Source: Ramazzottius varieornatus (Eukaryota; Tardigrada; Eutardigrada; Parachela; Ramazzottiidae). Taken from it: a stretch of DNA of 64,000 nucleotides. The translations under genes were made by a program, and so were the position numbers. The DNA is taken from assembly GCA_001949185.1 (NCBI GenBank), contig BDGG01000002.1, forward strand, positions 2,370,467-2,434,466, in the 5' to 3' direction. Shown here piece after piece: positions 11,969 to 23,430 of the stretch; position 1 is the stretch's first letter, and every line of letters starts with the position of its first letter. The notes under the pieces are model-generated. The model ran no database searches. It was not told the origin of the DNA and worked only from the letters and a program-made list of their open reading frames with translations.

Positions 11969-12533
11969 TTATTCCGCTTCCCCAACCATGATAGGTCGTC
12001 GAATGGGTGCTGCCGGCTTGAGACCGAGAGCTCCTTGTTTGAATTCTTCGGGAGTCATGTGAGCGTGGCAATTGAGATTCATTCCGACGAAATCGGAGGC
12101 CAGTTTCTTGCCGCTGGCTTGCTGGGCCTGGTTGGCTCGCACCATTTGAACGGTCTTCAGGAATGTCGCTTTCTGAGCTGCATCCTTCTTTGGATCTGTG
12201 GTCACTTCTGCAAAAAACGTGCAGGTTTACAGTGAGCATGAGCTGAAACAGTAACCCTACTAGCTGATTCATCACTTGATGAAGCTTACTGCAAAACTTC
12301 TTGTAGGCTTCCCAGTCCCGAGGTACGTTGGTGTTGGGCTGTAAGAAATTAAAATCATGAATCTCCTCGACCGGTTGCATCAGAAACAAGACCCAGTAAA
12401 CCAAACACCTGGAAAGTAAACTTACATCGGCATCAGCGATGGCCCCTGGGCTTCTGCGTCCGTCAAGTGTCACGGCTGCCAAGCTGACGGCCAAGAGCCC
12501 GAACAAAGCAGATCCGAGAAGAGCGGACTGCAT
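11969..12533 (-). CDS. Small secreted protein with a stand-alone cathepsin propeptide inhibitor (I29) domain
   Basis: Three exons on the minus strand (12533-12426, 12338-12290, 12207-11969) join to 131 residues. Residues 1-19 form a signal peptide (MQSALLGSALFGLLAVSLAA). Residues about 43-110 resemble the I29 propeptide fold: DWEAYKKF at the start, then FLKTVQMVRAN in the ERFNIN-helix position, then FVGMNLNCHAHMTPEEF as the GxNxxxD/T-x-EEF block. No papain-type catalytic domain follows; the frame stops after IMVGEAE. Known stand-alone I29 proteins (CTLA-2, Drosophila crammer) inhibit cysteine cathepsins, so inhibition of a secreted or lysosomal cathepsin is a reasonable inference. Two cysteines (KFCK and LNCH) are present. 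A TATA box lies upstream at 12646-12652. Confidence 0.75.
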
Positions 12534-12645
12534 TTTAGAAACAAATTCTGCCGGTTGGAGCAGAGACTGGTAAAATGCCGGTAATGCCGTGGAATGAGGC
12601 AGTGGATTGCAGCTGGAAATAAGACTACAAGTGTTCTTGTGTATG

Positions 12646-12652
12646 TTATATA
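12646..12652 (-). promoter_or_regulatory. TATA box (TATATAA) of the I29-domain gene
   Basis: The minus strand reads TATATAA about 115 bases upstream of the ATG at 12533, which would place transcription start near 12615. Position and sequence only; no experimental support. Confidence 0.5.
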
Positions 12653-15600
12653 GCCACTAGACGAGGATGTTTGGGGCATCGAAGTATTGCCCTTGGCACA
12701 TTTTAGTCCGACATGAACATGCTTTTCCAGTACGCGAACAGTAAGACTTTTTCCTTGTTCGGAGCAGGTATTGTTATCAGTGTCGTAGCCGAATCACTAC
12801 CACACTGCGACGCGCGACGTCGTGCTGTTCCAAGTAAATGGGTCCAGATGTACTGGGCGGCAACAAGAGCGAGACTTCAGCACTGTCAGGTTGTCAGATG
12901 AATAACTAACTTTCGGCAAAAACTGTCATGTTGAGGGCCAACCGTTAATTATCGCTGGAATTCTACAAAGCCTGATCGTCTCTCAAGATTACCGGTTTCA
13001 ATACTAACCTTAACAGAACTTGTTTCGTCAGCATGGTTATGTTGCAGCGCTGAGTGTTTCTTACAACCTACAGCTGGGAACGTTTTGAGTTCCCAAAATG
13101 AAGAAAGTCATTTCGGACTGGGTGATTTTGTCAATGGACAAAAATGTTCAGGAAGCGATTTTTTCATTTGGGGCTATTAGGGGCGAGTTGAAACGGCTGA
13201 TGCACCCTTGTGTAGCACTCATCGGAGTATCTCATGGTGCAAAGCTCATGGGCGGCAGATGAACGTTAAGCGAGATAACACTTCGGCAGAGAAGGGTCCT
13301 ACAGTGGTTATGATTGAACTTTGAACCATCGCGAGTGAGCGAACTGAGGCCCTTTTTTGCCTTGATGTTCAGGAACATCACTTCGTGGTGAAAGCTCGTA
13401 CAGCACAAAGTCGACAACAGTGATTCATACAGGCGTACAAGACGGAGAGTATAGATGACCGAGACCAAGATGGGGAGCCTGCAAACGGTCTCGGAAGAAT
13501 CGTTATCTTGTGTGGCGCAGTTTTCATTCCTGTTGGCGGGTAATGTGAAAACAAAGCGGGTCAAAAGGGCCTAGATTTGACACCGAGCTGTTCATCTTCA
13601 TCATACCGCGCAATTTCTATCTTAAAACTCTCGATGATCTGTGTGTATAGCGCGGATGAGACGTCCGCAAATGAGTTCAGCTGGTGGTTTTCCCAGAGGC
13701 GCTCACTCTCTGTGTCGGTAGCAATGGACACGAACACCACTTGAGATAGGGATCTTGTTCATTTGCCGACATCCCATGATATCTCCGCCGCTATAACTGT
13801 CGAAACATGGTATTTTACTAAGAACAGAGTGGACTGCGGATCTGCTTTCCGTTGATTTCTTTGCCAACTGAAATGATTAATCACTATGTGCAACACCAGT
13901 CAGTTCTGACCTGAACCCTGTTGGAAATAGGCGGCGACCCATACTCCGTTGATACGCTAGAGGTCTAACGGCCGAAAATCAGCAGTAAGGGTCCAACGTG
14001 ATGAATGAAGGGATACGTTCCATCACCACCTAAACATTCCAGTCTTATTTCCACTGCCGACAGTGACATGGAATAATCATGTTCAGTTGTACGGAGAATT
14101 AACGACTAATTACAAGTTTAGTTCGGTATTTCAACTAGGTCAGAAATTACGCCGTCACTACCACGTTCGCACTCCTGCTCCTCTGACTTCACGCAGATAT
14201 CAATAGTACACTCAATAGTAAACCGGACATGAAACCAAAAACCAAATTCTACGTTCCACCTGCTGGAAGAGTTCAATCGCGGATCGACATCGGCTGAACA
14301 TAGAGCTCACCCTGTCGTATCTGCTGAGCAGCCCACCAGAAGATTACTAGAAGTCCATGAGGCAGGAAATATTTAATTCTCCCCACCCCGCTAAAGCAGC
14401 ACATTTCGCGAGTCGTTTTTGCACCCGGAACAACGGAAATTTTTGCTTTTAAATTCCAGAAGTCTCAGTGAGATAACTTCTGACTGCTGTTATGAGGACT
14501 TAGCGCTCTTCTAACCAATGCTATGACTGGCTTCGAAATCTGTTGAGCCAGGGTGCGGTGAAAAAAATCAGAAAACCGGCTGAAGAAAATGTTCCTCTTG
14601 CGGTTTTGTAATTTCAACGTTCTCTGCCTGTTGTCAGCGCACGGGGCAGTTGTTGCCGCAGAAAAAGGAAGAGTGTTGGTGGACAATATTCTTCCTTATT
14701 AGGTCGTGAGGGAGCCGTAAGGGAGCCGTGAGGGAGCCGTGAGGGAGCCGTGAGGGAGCCGTGAGGGAGGTAGACTGGATGGAACCGGTAGGACTTTGCC
14801 TAATCGGCTCTACTAAGGCCGTGACGGGGAAGACTTTTGCTGCAAACCGCGGAATACTGACGGTGTGTAGATAGATTCCTCGTTAGTTGACCATGGGCCA
14901 CTATCCAAGGCGAACACATCGAGTGCTGAAGTCGCGCCTAAAAACAGGTGATCGCCAAGGTTTGCTACACTGAACTTCTGACTGTAAATTCTTTAAGTAC
15001 ACTGGTTGATGTGATAACTTCACAACGTCACAGCCCGTCGATCGTGTTAGAGAGTTTGCGCAGATATATATTTCAAGAAACTTGTGACGGCAGAAAGTAC
15101 GCCTAGGAAGTAACAATTATTTAGCCTGCAAGTACTCAAAATTCGAAGATTTCTCATTGCGGCATATACTCCAGCCAATAGATGCTAGGCGTTGATGGTC
15201 TGATAGTGTGTCAAAGATTAAAAACAAAACTGTGGATAAGCCGGAGTCGTAAGAAATGGTCGAGACTTACGGGTAGAGAATACTCAAGTTCGGCTTCGTA
15301 TATACTTTGCATGACGTCAGATCCTTCGTAAGGCATTCGCAAGCCCCTCAGTATTCTGTTCTCGCAAGTTGAAACAAGAGCTATGACGTATTGAAGTTAT
15401 CACAGAGGCCAGTGTAACTGATATTGCAGGACTCACCAGGATAAGCGGAGCCCTCGTAGCCGTATTGCTCGTAGTTGCCGCCGCTGGTATGGGTACCTTG
15501 CAATTGCGTACATATAAGAAGCAGTGACTGTTTCCGTCTATGGATCATCAGGATGAAATTGCGATAAAATAGAGTCTTGCCGTGAGATAGCTACTTGGTG

Positions 15601-15921
15601 GCTTTTGGAACCCGAACGCCTACATTCTGGAAACTCAGGAGAAGCCTGTTACCAGTCCTGGTTACCTGATACTGTAGACCTTATCGGCACAGGTCCCATA
15701 CCACAAGCGAAATCCCTTGACGAGAAATTGGTTTCCTGTAGGGCCTATACAGCCGCAAGCTCGGACTCGTCACCGTTATGACGTCTAACTGTGAGCGTCA
15801 CATGGTCGCAATAGGTACGCTCTTGTGTCTGCCAATTTAGAATACTGCAGAATGACTAATAGTCCTACTCGAAACTTCTCTATTCATTTCTCAAAGCACC
15901 GTTTACTCGAGAGTTATCAGT
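12653..15921. other. Gene-poor stretch with a short tandem array
   Basis: More than 3 kb without a recognisable gene. It contains an 11-bp tandem repeat at about 14704-14770 and, on the minus strand, two orphan exon-like pieces (15496-15437 with gtgagt donor; a piece near 15305-15273 with gtaagt donor) that I could not splice to any gene. Otherwise I see nothing. Confidence 0.4.
14704..14770. repeat. 11-bp tandem repeat (GAGGGAGCCGT), about six copies
   Basis: Direct reading shows GTGAGGGAGCC repeated head to tail with one variant unit (GTAAGGGAGCC). It lies in a gene-poor stretch, and a minisatellite is the simplest explanation. Confidence 0.9.
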
Positions 15922-18900
15922 TCATATTTCATTTGCCCGGGTGAACTGGTTCTCGATGGACCGATAGAGCTTTGTTATGTCTATGGGATGCACAGCTCTG
16001 CATGGAACAACAGGATTTCTGCAACAAAAGCCAGTGTTGGTGTCATTTAGGGTGCGACCTGTTCAAGTCTGGTTCTTTACTCACATGTCGGACGGAACTC
16101 GGAAGGCATTGAGAGGAACTTTCCTTAACCCTGTCGTTTGGCATAATATTTCGGCCATAGTTATCCGCCGCATCTGATTGAGTAGATCCAGCGGAAACTG
16201 TGTTGGGTTCTCGTGCCAATATCGGTCGGATATGCGTTTAGACCGGAACTCAAGAGAGATGACACAGCCAAATGCCGGTCCAACTGCGGCATCTTTTGTC
16301 AATGGTACTTCCATCATCCCACCAACCATAAAATCCTGCAAGCAGGTAAATGCTTTGACTTACCGTTCTAAGTCAGGTATAATCCGAAAACTTCCACCTA
16401 CGATGTCATCCACATGCCGATACAGCCCTTGCAGCACCGCAATGTTTTCAGGCGTCATAGAGTCTTCCAGATCGGCAAAGTGTCGAGCTCGCTCTTTACC
16501 GCAAGCGTGGCGAACATCATTGAAGGTTCCTAAGCCTGAAGAGGAGCGTTCGTTCCCTTCACGGTTTTGTCCATGAAAGTTAAAACTATCAGACACAAGA
16601 GCTTACCATGGTCTCGTCCGCGCTGAATATCAATAGCGATAAGGTCCAGTCCAAAAGGCGAGGCGCCTCGGAATAGTCGACCCTGTATTTCGATCGTGGA
16701 GTGACGATCGAACGCCAGGGTCGCTTCTTCCAGCAGGCCTGCTGTGATAGCATCCACACTACCTTCTGTGAAACGTAACAGGAAAAATAAGCTAGATACG
16801 AAGAACACGGAAAAGTAGTGTCGTGTGGAAAATTACCTTCGTATAGGATGGTCTGGTTGTTGAACTGAGTGGACAGCACCAAATCTTCCGCCATTCCAGC
16901 TCCGTCTCGATGCCGTGGCACAACATCGTCCAGCAACGTATGCAACCTGTCGAACTTAAAGCCATGGAGGCTTGATATTCTGGATGATTTTCTTGTGTAC
17001 GCACCTGAATGCCGCTGAGGTAAATTCATTTAGTACGTGCGGATTGAAGGTATCGTCATACTCTTCAAAGTGACCGTTGTCCAGCAATCTCAAAGGATGT
17101 CCCGGCTCCAATATCGAACTACCCAGTAACACAGGCAGAAGTTCCTTATAGACCACCACTTGGTATACAGCAGTAACGAATTTTTTTGTTTCCTGAAACA
17201 CTTCCTCGTCATTCCAGTTCGTGAAGTGTTGAGACATCTGTCTTGCCACCAGGTTGTGATAACGCACGAATATGGTATGAATAGTTGACAACATGGGCGT
17301 TTGATTGACTCGATCGTCGCCAGCAAGAAAGCAGGTTCGATGGCCACCAGCTGCTTTGCATGATGAAGTGAAGCTTGAAGGAATGGAAGGAAGCAGCTGG
17401 TTGAAGATATCCGTGTAGGGCTCGTTGGTCGATCCGTCGACTATATCCCGGAAAGTCAATTGACCGTCGAGAAAGCTCCGTATCCGGAGACTCTGGGGAA
17501 TACTGCTGCCGTAAATCTGCGAACCGTCCAACCAGTGCGTCACTGTTGAGAACTGTTCCCGCATTCCTGAAAAAAGAGCCCGAATAAGAGCTGAGAAATA
17601 CTGTGCAGCGCGGCTTCGATCAACCCGAGAATGTACCATTAGTATGGCAGCGAGCTTTCCTCGATGGCAGGGATCGAGCAAACTGGTGGCAAGTGACGTT
17701 GAACTGTGAGTAGAAGGGATCAAAAGGCGGGACAGAGAACTGGAAGCATTCCGACATGGTGCAGCCTCGGTTGACGGCGCAGCAGTCCGGCTGCTGTCCT
17801 CTCGCTTGTAAAACCGGTGCTTCAAGATAAAAGAAATTACTGTTAGGTTGCAGAAGGCATGCCTAGCTTTCCCATAAGATACGGTAAATTACGATTTGGA
17901 GCTTACTCAGTGCAAGATCGTGGGAGACGAACTGTCCGAAGATTGGTAGAAAAAGGTTAGACGATGGATGGGACACGCGGTGATGTTGACTCATTGCCAT
18001 ACTGAGTAGTCTGGGGTTAGGTAGGGGGACGTCTTCGATATCATTTTCAGTGATGACGGAAAACAGGCGAGGTGCGTCTTGCCCTTCACAAAGAAATTAG
18101 GTGATCTCAAACCGAAAAAAATCGATCAAAATTCGAATAGACGTTGTTACCATCGGCATAAGTCGGAAACGTCACGCGGCTATAGGCTTCCGAAGCATTG
18201 CCCCAATGCGGCTCCCTCAAATTGTTACATATCCCGTCCAGGGAGCGATAGTCCAGAAACTGCTCACACCTCAGCCGTTCGGGCTCAAATTCCCGACAAG
18301 CCTTTTTATCCGGCCTATGGTTAGTCGGTCGTGACGAGTGAAGCAGCATCGGATCGTATCCGTTACGCAATAATATCCCTTCTGAAGGTCGATCAAAGTC
18401 CGAGTAAGTGGTTATGGCTGCACTGCTAAAAAATGAGACCAGTGACGTCATCGCGGTACTGTTGAAAGCTGCGCTGGACAGTCGCTTTCTGTTTAGGTGA
18501 ACTGTATCTTACCATATGACGCCGCCAGTGTTTGCCGTTCGGCTTTCCCTGATCGCTACAGGTATCGCATTGGCGCGCACTCCCATGCGCTTTTCGCCGT
18601 ACAACAAACTGGTCTTCTTGCGATAACCATGAGGATAATCCTGGGGGCTAGAATGTATCGGAGGAGGATTTCTTGGCAGGGTGGCAGGTAAGTCTAGCAC
18701 AACTAAAAACATGCCTGATCGTGAGCTATGGACAAACACAACAAAGTTCAAAAATCAAATTTAAAAGACTTCGTCCGAAATTCGAAAATTCCATGATTCA
18801 AGATAGCAAGTCATTAGAACGATCAGTCAGACTCACTGCAGTTTTTCGGAATGCTGAAATCGTCGTACTGGCCGTGGTCGTGCGGAACAGAATAGTTCGC

Positions 18901-19623
18901 AAACGGTTTCTCGCTAACTGTGACATTAACCTTAAGTGCTGGAGCGGAAGATCTGGCGCTTCGGCCAACAAGAGCAGCCATCATTTGTGGTTGGTAATTG
19001 TGGTACTTGATGTCCTGCTGGATATCCTGAAATTGTAGCAGTTGATGAAGTTGGAAAGGCTGCCGCAGCAGCTCCGCTGGACTGAACGGTTCCGGCTGAT
19101 AGGGCTCGATAGGTGGTAACTGAGACTGTTGTTTCTCCAAAATTTGTTTGGTCTTCAGTTGGAGCTCTTGCTCCTTCTGTTGCCTCTGCTGGTTTTGTAG
19201 CTGTTTGACTTGTGCTTGAAGCTGTTGAAGTTGCTGTTGAATGAGCTGGTTGACAGCAGGTTCAGTGGGATGAGGTGGTTGTCGCGCGAGGTCAGAATTC
19301 AATATGGCGTCCACTTTGTCTTTCAACGGCGGTACGGGAGGAGTTTTGGGGAATTCTGGCGCGACTTTTTGTAACCTTGCAAAGAAATTTTGCTTTGCCG
19401 CGCTTTGCTCGGAACGGACAGTCATTTTGGATCGCAGGACCGAACCGGGTGCTAGTCCAACGTGGGTCCGTAAGTACTGTAGCAAAGGATTCTTCAGACT
19501 CTTGAGCGGTTTGGGCTGGACGGTGACAGGCTTGACATCCATAGAGATGAGTAGAGCACACACTTGATGGAGAAAGAAAAGAAAAAAAATTGAAAAGTTC
19601 GGCCAAGTCGATCGCACATTCAT
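15922..19623 (-). CDS. Animal haem peroxidase A with Gln-rich N-terminal extension
   Basis: Eleven minus-strand exons (19623-18837, 18702-18513, 18425-18151, 18083-17907, 17819-17637, 17566-17005, 16946-16837, 16765-16607, 16535-16402, 16335-16085, 16018-15922) total 2925 nt, 974 residues, all in phase. A signal peptide (NFSIFFLFFLHQVCA) precedes a basic region, a Gln-rich coiled-coil-like segment (about 123-168, IQQQLQQLQAQVKQLQNQQ) and Pro-rich DNA-encoded linker. The peroxidase domain starts near residue 375 (YRSLDGICNNL) and holds the distal His472 (FVSHDL), catalytic Arg623 (AGDDRVNQ), proximal His727 (FRLHTLL), GRDHG and the conserved Asn in GTFNDV. Both haem-ester residues are substituted (Ser471 for Asp, Gln626 for Glu). 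The frame ends with PVVPCRAVHPIDI. It is a paralogue of the peroxidase gene at 50.6-55.1 kb, with one additional intron (16836-16766). A secreted H2O2-dependent oxidase or cross-linking role is inferred from the family only. Confidence 0.85.
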
Positions 19624-20410
19624 TGTGGCTTAACCCAGAGATCGCAACCCTGACCGCCATATGCATTAATAAGTATACGTCGCTTCTGCAATTCCCGTGA
19701 TGTGGTCTATCATTATGGTAAAGAAGGAAACGGAAAAAAGACCGACCGGAATCAAAACTGTTCAATTGAAGCGCCCAGGTACAGTGAGTAGCAGAAACGG
19801 TGCTCGCGACCTTGCCAAAGCATGGTAACGGAGGGCGGACTCGTTTTCTTGTTCGCGGCTTACTAGCGCTCTTGCCCCAGATCAATTAATCGGCTCAGTA
19901 ATTTAAGCACTTTGCATTGAATACGGTACTTCACCGTAGTACCGTACAACTGTCTGCACAAAGCAGCAACTTGAAATTATGCTCGAGTTGTAAGGATGCC
20001 GCCTTTAGCCTTTTCAAACGAACTGAACCAGATTGTTGTTTTCGATGGCGCAAGTTTCCATTGTTGATGGCTGGAAAAGTGCGCCACGTGGAAAAACAAA
20101 CTGGTTCCGACCAGCTCTCCGTGTCCTATTTTGTACTTTTCTACAACGTTCTGCAGCTGAGCCCTAAACCGAAAAGGTTGAATTCTGCCAGGAAAGCCGT
20201 CAGGCAATACATAGGACATTTGCTGACACCGTGTAACATCAGCTTGCAACACCAATGCTAGAATCGACACGACTAAATTTGCCGCTAGTTTTGGGAAGAA
20301 AAATAAGAAAAGAATCCTATTATCTCGTAAATGTCATCTACCAAGACGTAAGTCTCTAGCAGGTATATTCAGCTGGCAGAATTTTCGTGCTTTCCACCAT
20401 CCTCAGCTAG
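19624..20410. other. Intergenic, divergent promoters
   Basis: Lies between the divergent peroxidase A and secreted-peptide genes. It contains one copy of the GTGGCGCAC hairpin repeat (20035-20097). No other gene is visible. Confidence 0.4.
20035..20097. repeat. GTGGCGCAC hairpin repeat (intergenic)
   Basis: GTTTTCGATGGCGCAAG..GATGGCTGG..AGTGCGCCACGTGGAAAAAC. Confidence 0.75.
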
Positions 20411-20411
20411 G

Positions 20412-20422
20412 TATATATAAAA
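20412..20422 (+). promoter_or_regulatory. TATA box (TATATATAAAA) of the small secreted-peptide gene
   Basis: A strong TATA element sits about 60 bases upstream of the ATG at 20481, a plausible spacing for a short 5' UTR. Confidence 0.6.
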
Positions 20423-20480
20423 CCACGTTGAAGAGGCGTGTCCAGAGGTTCGCTTTCCTTACCCAGGTGGATACAAAATC

Positions 20481-20723
20481 ATGGCTCCCCATACGATACT
20501 CCGCCTGCTTGCTTCGTCGCTTTTTGTTGCAACTACTTACGCCAAGATCCTCCAACAATCCACCAGCCCGATGCTTCTGAAAAAAACAGCAGGAGAACCG
20601 ACGTCCTCTGCTGACTACTTTACATCGATCGCCGGTCAGAACTACCATAGTGTCTACTACTGCGCTCCTTCGGGTTGTAAAGTTATGAGGATGGTTGGCC
20701 GGTTGAGTTCAAGTGACCGATGA
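20481..20723 (+). CDS. Putative small secreted peptide, unknown function
   Basis: An 80-residue frame with ATG in good context (aaaatcATGg), a TATA box upstream and a clear signal peptide (MAPHTILRLLASSLFVATTYA). The predicted mature part is about 59 residues with two cysteines (YYCAPSGCK) and no family I recognise. The last third could be intronic: a GT (gtaaag) follows TCGGGTT at 20676, so the true C-terminus may lie in a further exon. Support is the promoter and signal peptide only. Confidence 0.4.
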   Translation: MAPHTILRLLASSLFVATTYAKILQQSTSPMLLKKTAGEPTSSADYFTSIAGQNYHSVYYCAPSGCKVMRMVGRLSSSDR

Positions 20724-22845
20724 CGTACTATAATGTCAGGCGCTTCGCCAAAAAAAACCGTCCCTGTTTCAACAACAAAAGTTTGAATTTTGCACGTGGT
20801 CTCGGCCGGTAATCTACTCCCCACTTTCGTCTTCCATATAGAAGATCCAGATCTCAGCATCATTTTGATCTACCGTGAGGTCAGAATAGTGCAGTCAGTG
20901 CTGAAATGGTTTCGGAACAAGCATCGTCATATCTGCCTGTTTTACGGTTCGAAAGAGGCCAATCAATCAGATCTCGAATCAATTCGCGAAGTGCTAATAA
21001 TTCATATCTCTGGCCTCCAACGGAATTCCCAGTGTTGCTCCAATATGATCTTTTCGATTCTGATTGCAATTACGATTACTCCGAATACTTCGGGCGGCAG
21101 CAATTTCAACTTTCTGAGACTCAGCTCAGCTGAATTAGCAATTAAAATTAATCTGAATCCAGCTCGCATCAGCAATTGAAATTATTTCAATTGTTGTGCT
21201 TCACTTTTGAGATCTGAATATTCCCGAAATGTCGTGTTCTAAAGCGACTTAGGCCTATCGTTCCATAAGCGAGGAATGGATGTTGGATTTTTAGCTCAAA
21301 ACATATTGCACTTGAGGCGTTAAACACGAATGCGCTGATGGAAGCAGGTATTGTGATGGTTTCTGAAGCCTTGCGCGTACGTCGTCATATACGCGAAAAA
21401 ACCCTTACGGGGTTAAAAAGGAAAAATATCGGGACCGGGGTTGAACGTCCCGCGTACATTGATGCACCGCGCGTCATTCGCAAAACAAAACTGTAAGCCT
21501 CGTACTTTTCTCCGTCGTGCGACATGCACTTACAGAAACTAGAGCCCTGCAGCAGTAGCTGAAACCAGTGCTGCTTCTGCACTGCATCTGCATTTTTCTG
21601 CTGTTTTCCAAACCGCAACTGCACTGCACCGCATTTAAAAATTCAGAGTTTCTGCCTGCCAGCGGAAATACATGTCGAACACATCGAAAACGTCATTGTT
21701 TTACGGAGATTTAACCAAAAAACGGCGAAATCCAGCCAGAAAATTCAGAAAAAGCTGATTTTACTACTGTTTTAGGGCAACAAAAGTATACTGCAACGAA
21801 CGTGTTTCAAAACTGTAATTTTAGCTACCAATTATAATCTCTTCCGTTTTTGGGATTCCAATACAATCCTAATTAATATTGGAATTACCCAGCTTGAGAT
21901 TCCTAATTTCAGTTGTCATATTGGAATTCAAAAATGGTCGTTTTCGGCCATTTTCAATTATCAGTCGTAATGATCGGAGCAACACTGGGAATTCCTCGCT
22001 CCGTCTTTCCGGGAATGACAGCCTTTTGCATAAGGTATCGAAAACACTCATCTGTGCATTTATGTGTTTTTGTATTATGAATTAATATTCTGAATTTGTA
22101 TTTGTTTCAAGAGCAGAGACAGCAGACAACCTCTAAAGAGGGTTTAGCGACACGTACATCAATATTTTGCGAACGCAAATTTTACAAAAATTACCTCCAC
22201 CTGGAATTCTGTCCCTGGTAACCACACCAAGACACCTAACCCGCCCATCTATTACCAATACAGGCACCACGGAAAACAAAACATCAACGAAGTCGCTAGC
22301 GGATCATCGTTTCAGGTTTTTTCTTTGCTGCCCTGCTGCAAGAAACACGCGGCGGACCGGGATGATTCGTGCCCACCCATACCCTCTCCAGCTGAACGGA
22401 ACTGGACTGGATGGTTGAAAGACACGAACCCCGGATAGCTCATTCGCGTACCTGATCAGCCAGATATGTAATGACGTGCACCTACACGTCCAAGCCTACG
22501 CATCTTTGTGTGGCTCCCGAGTCTGTAGACTGGCGAATCGTCCCTTATGTTGTTGAGCTGATGGGCCCTTATGCAGCTTTTCTCTCTTTATACCGTTGAC
22601 TATCCCTTTCCCTTCTAGTTATTCTCTTTGCGATGGCATTATCGTTTTATCGAGACCTTTGGGCTTTGCATCGGCAGTCTGCCGAGAGTTTACCAAGTAG
22701 CATAGTCGCAGTCGTTAGTAGCCAGTCGTCTCGATGGTCTGAGACTCAAAACCAATGAACTCGACTCAACTCAACTAGTTCGTTTCAGCCCGTAGAAGCT
22801 TGCTTGTGTGACGTAGTAAAGAAGTGAGGATTATTACTGTGATAA

Positions 22846-22925
22846 GTTGGGGCCAGACGGGAAGACGGCAAACTGAAAATTGAACCGTACAAAACTGCCG
22901 AAAAGTCGAAAGTACAGTACATGGC
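22846..22925 (+). repeat. Partial copy of the GGGGCCAGTAA MITE family
   Basis: Shares ggggccag, then a ..cggaagacggcaaa..attgaaccgta..aaactgccgaaaagt pattern with copies at 36875, 39255 and 40364. The right end is missing or diverged. Confidence 0.55.
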
Positions 22926-23328
22926 TGTTAATTCCACACGTACAGGGTGATCTTGATAAGTTGGACGGATTTCGGAAATTCGTAGTAAAATTCCTTCTGT
23001 CTCTAATCTTTTATACGTCAGCTCATTCGATAGAACACGTCTTCATCTTCGATTGTTGTGAATGTCTTTTCAACAGAACAACGATCGTTTAATTGTTAAG
23101 AGCAACGAAAAATCGTCATTTTCTCTTGTTTTTGGAAGGGTGCAAACTTTCGCCCATAACTTTCTCAGAAGGCCCCTGAACTCAAGAAAACTGTCCAATA
23201 ACGTTCTCATGATCCATGCCTATGAGCGTGCGAGATATACCAACAAAATTATTAGAAACAAAGTTTTCGTGGTGCGTCAGAAATGATTAGTCAATTGGAA
23301 ACACCCGGTACTACAAGGTACAGTTCTG

Positions 23329-23430
23329 CAGTGCTGAAAATTCATCCCTTCCGGTCGTCACGCGGTCTAATAAAGTCGGTTAATGGTAACGCACGTCACG
23401 TGACCACCGGAAGGGATGAAGTCAGCACTG
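23329..23430. mobile_element. 102-bp MITE, CAGTGCTGAA terminal inverted repeats (copy 1)
   Basis: The ends read CAGTGCTGAAAATTCATCCC and, inverted, CAGTGCTGACTTCATCCC, with an inner CCGG..CACGTGACC arm. TA follows the right end. A second copy of the same length lies at 56931-57032. The length and TA flank suggest a Tc1/mariner-mobilised non-autonomous element. Confidence 0.75.

Noticed and set aside
17637-17825. Long minus-strand frame beginning MKHRFYKREDSSRTAA continuing into the peroxidase A frame
   Set aside because: The homologous exon of peroxidase B shows the real frame here (QPDCCAVNRGCTMSECFQF); the other is a shadow read through an intron.
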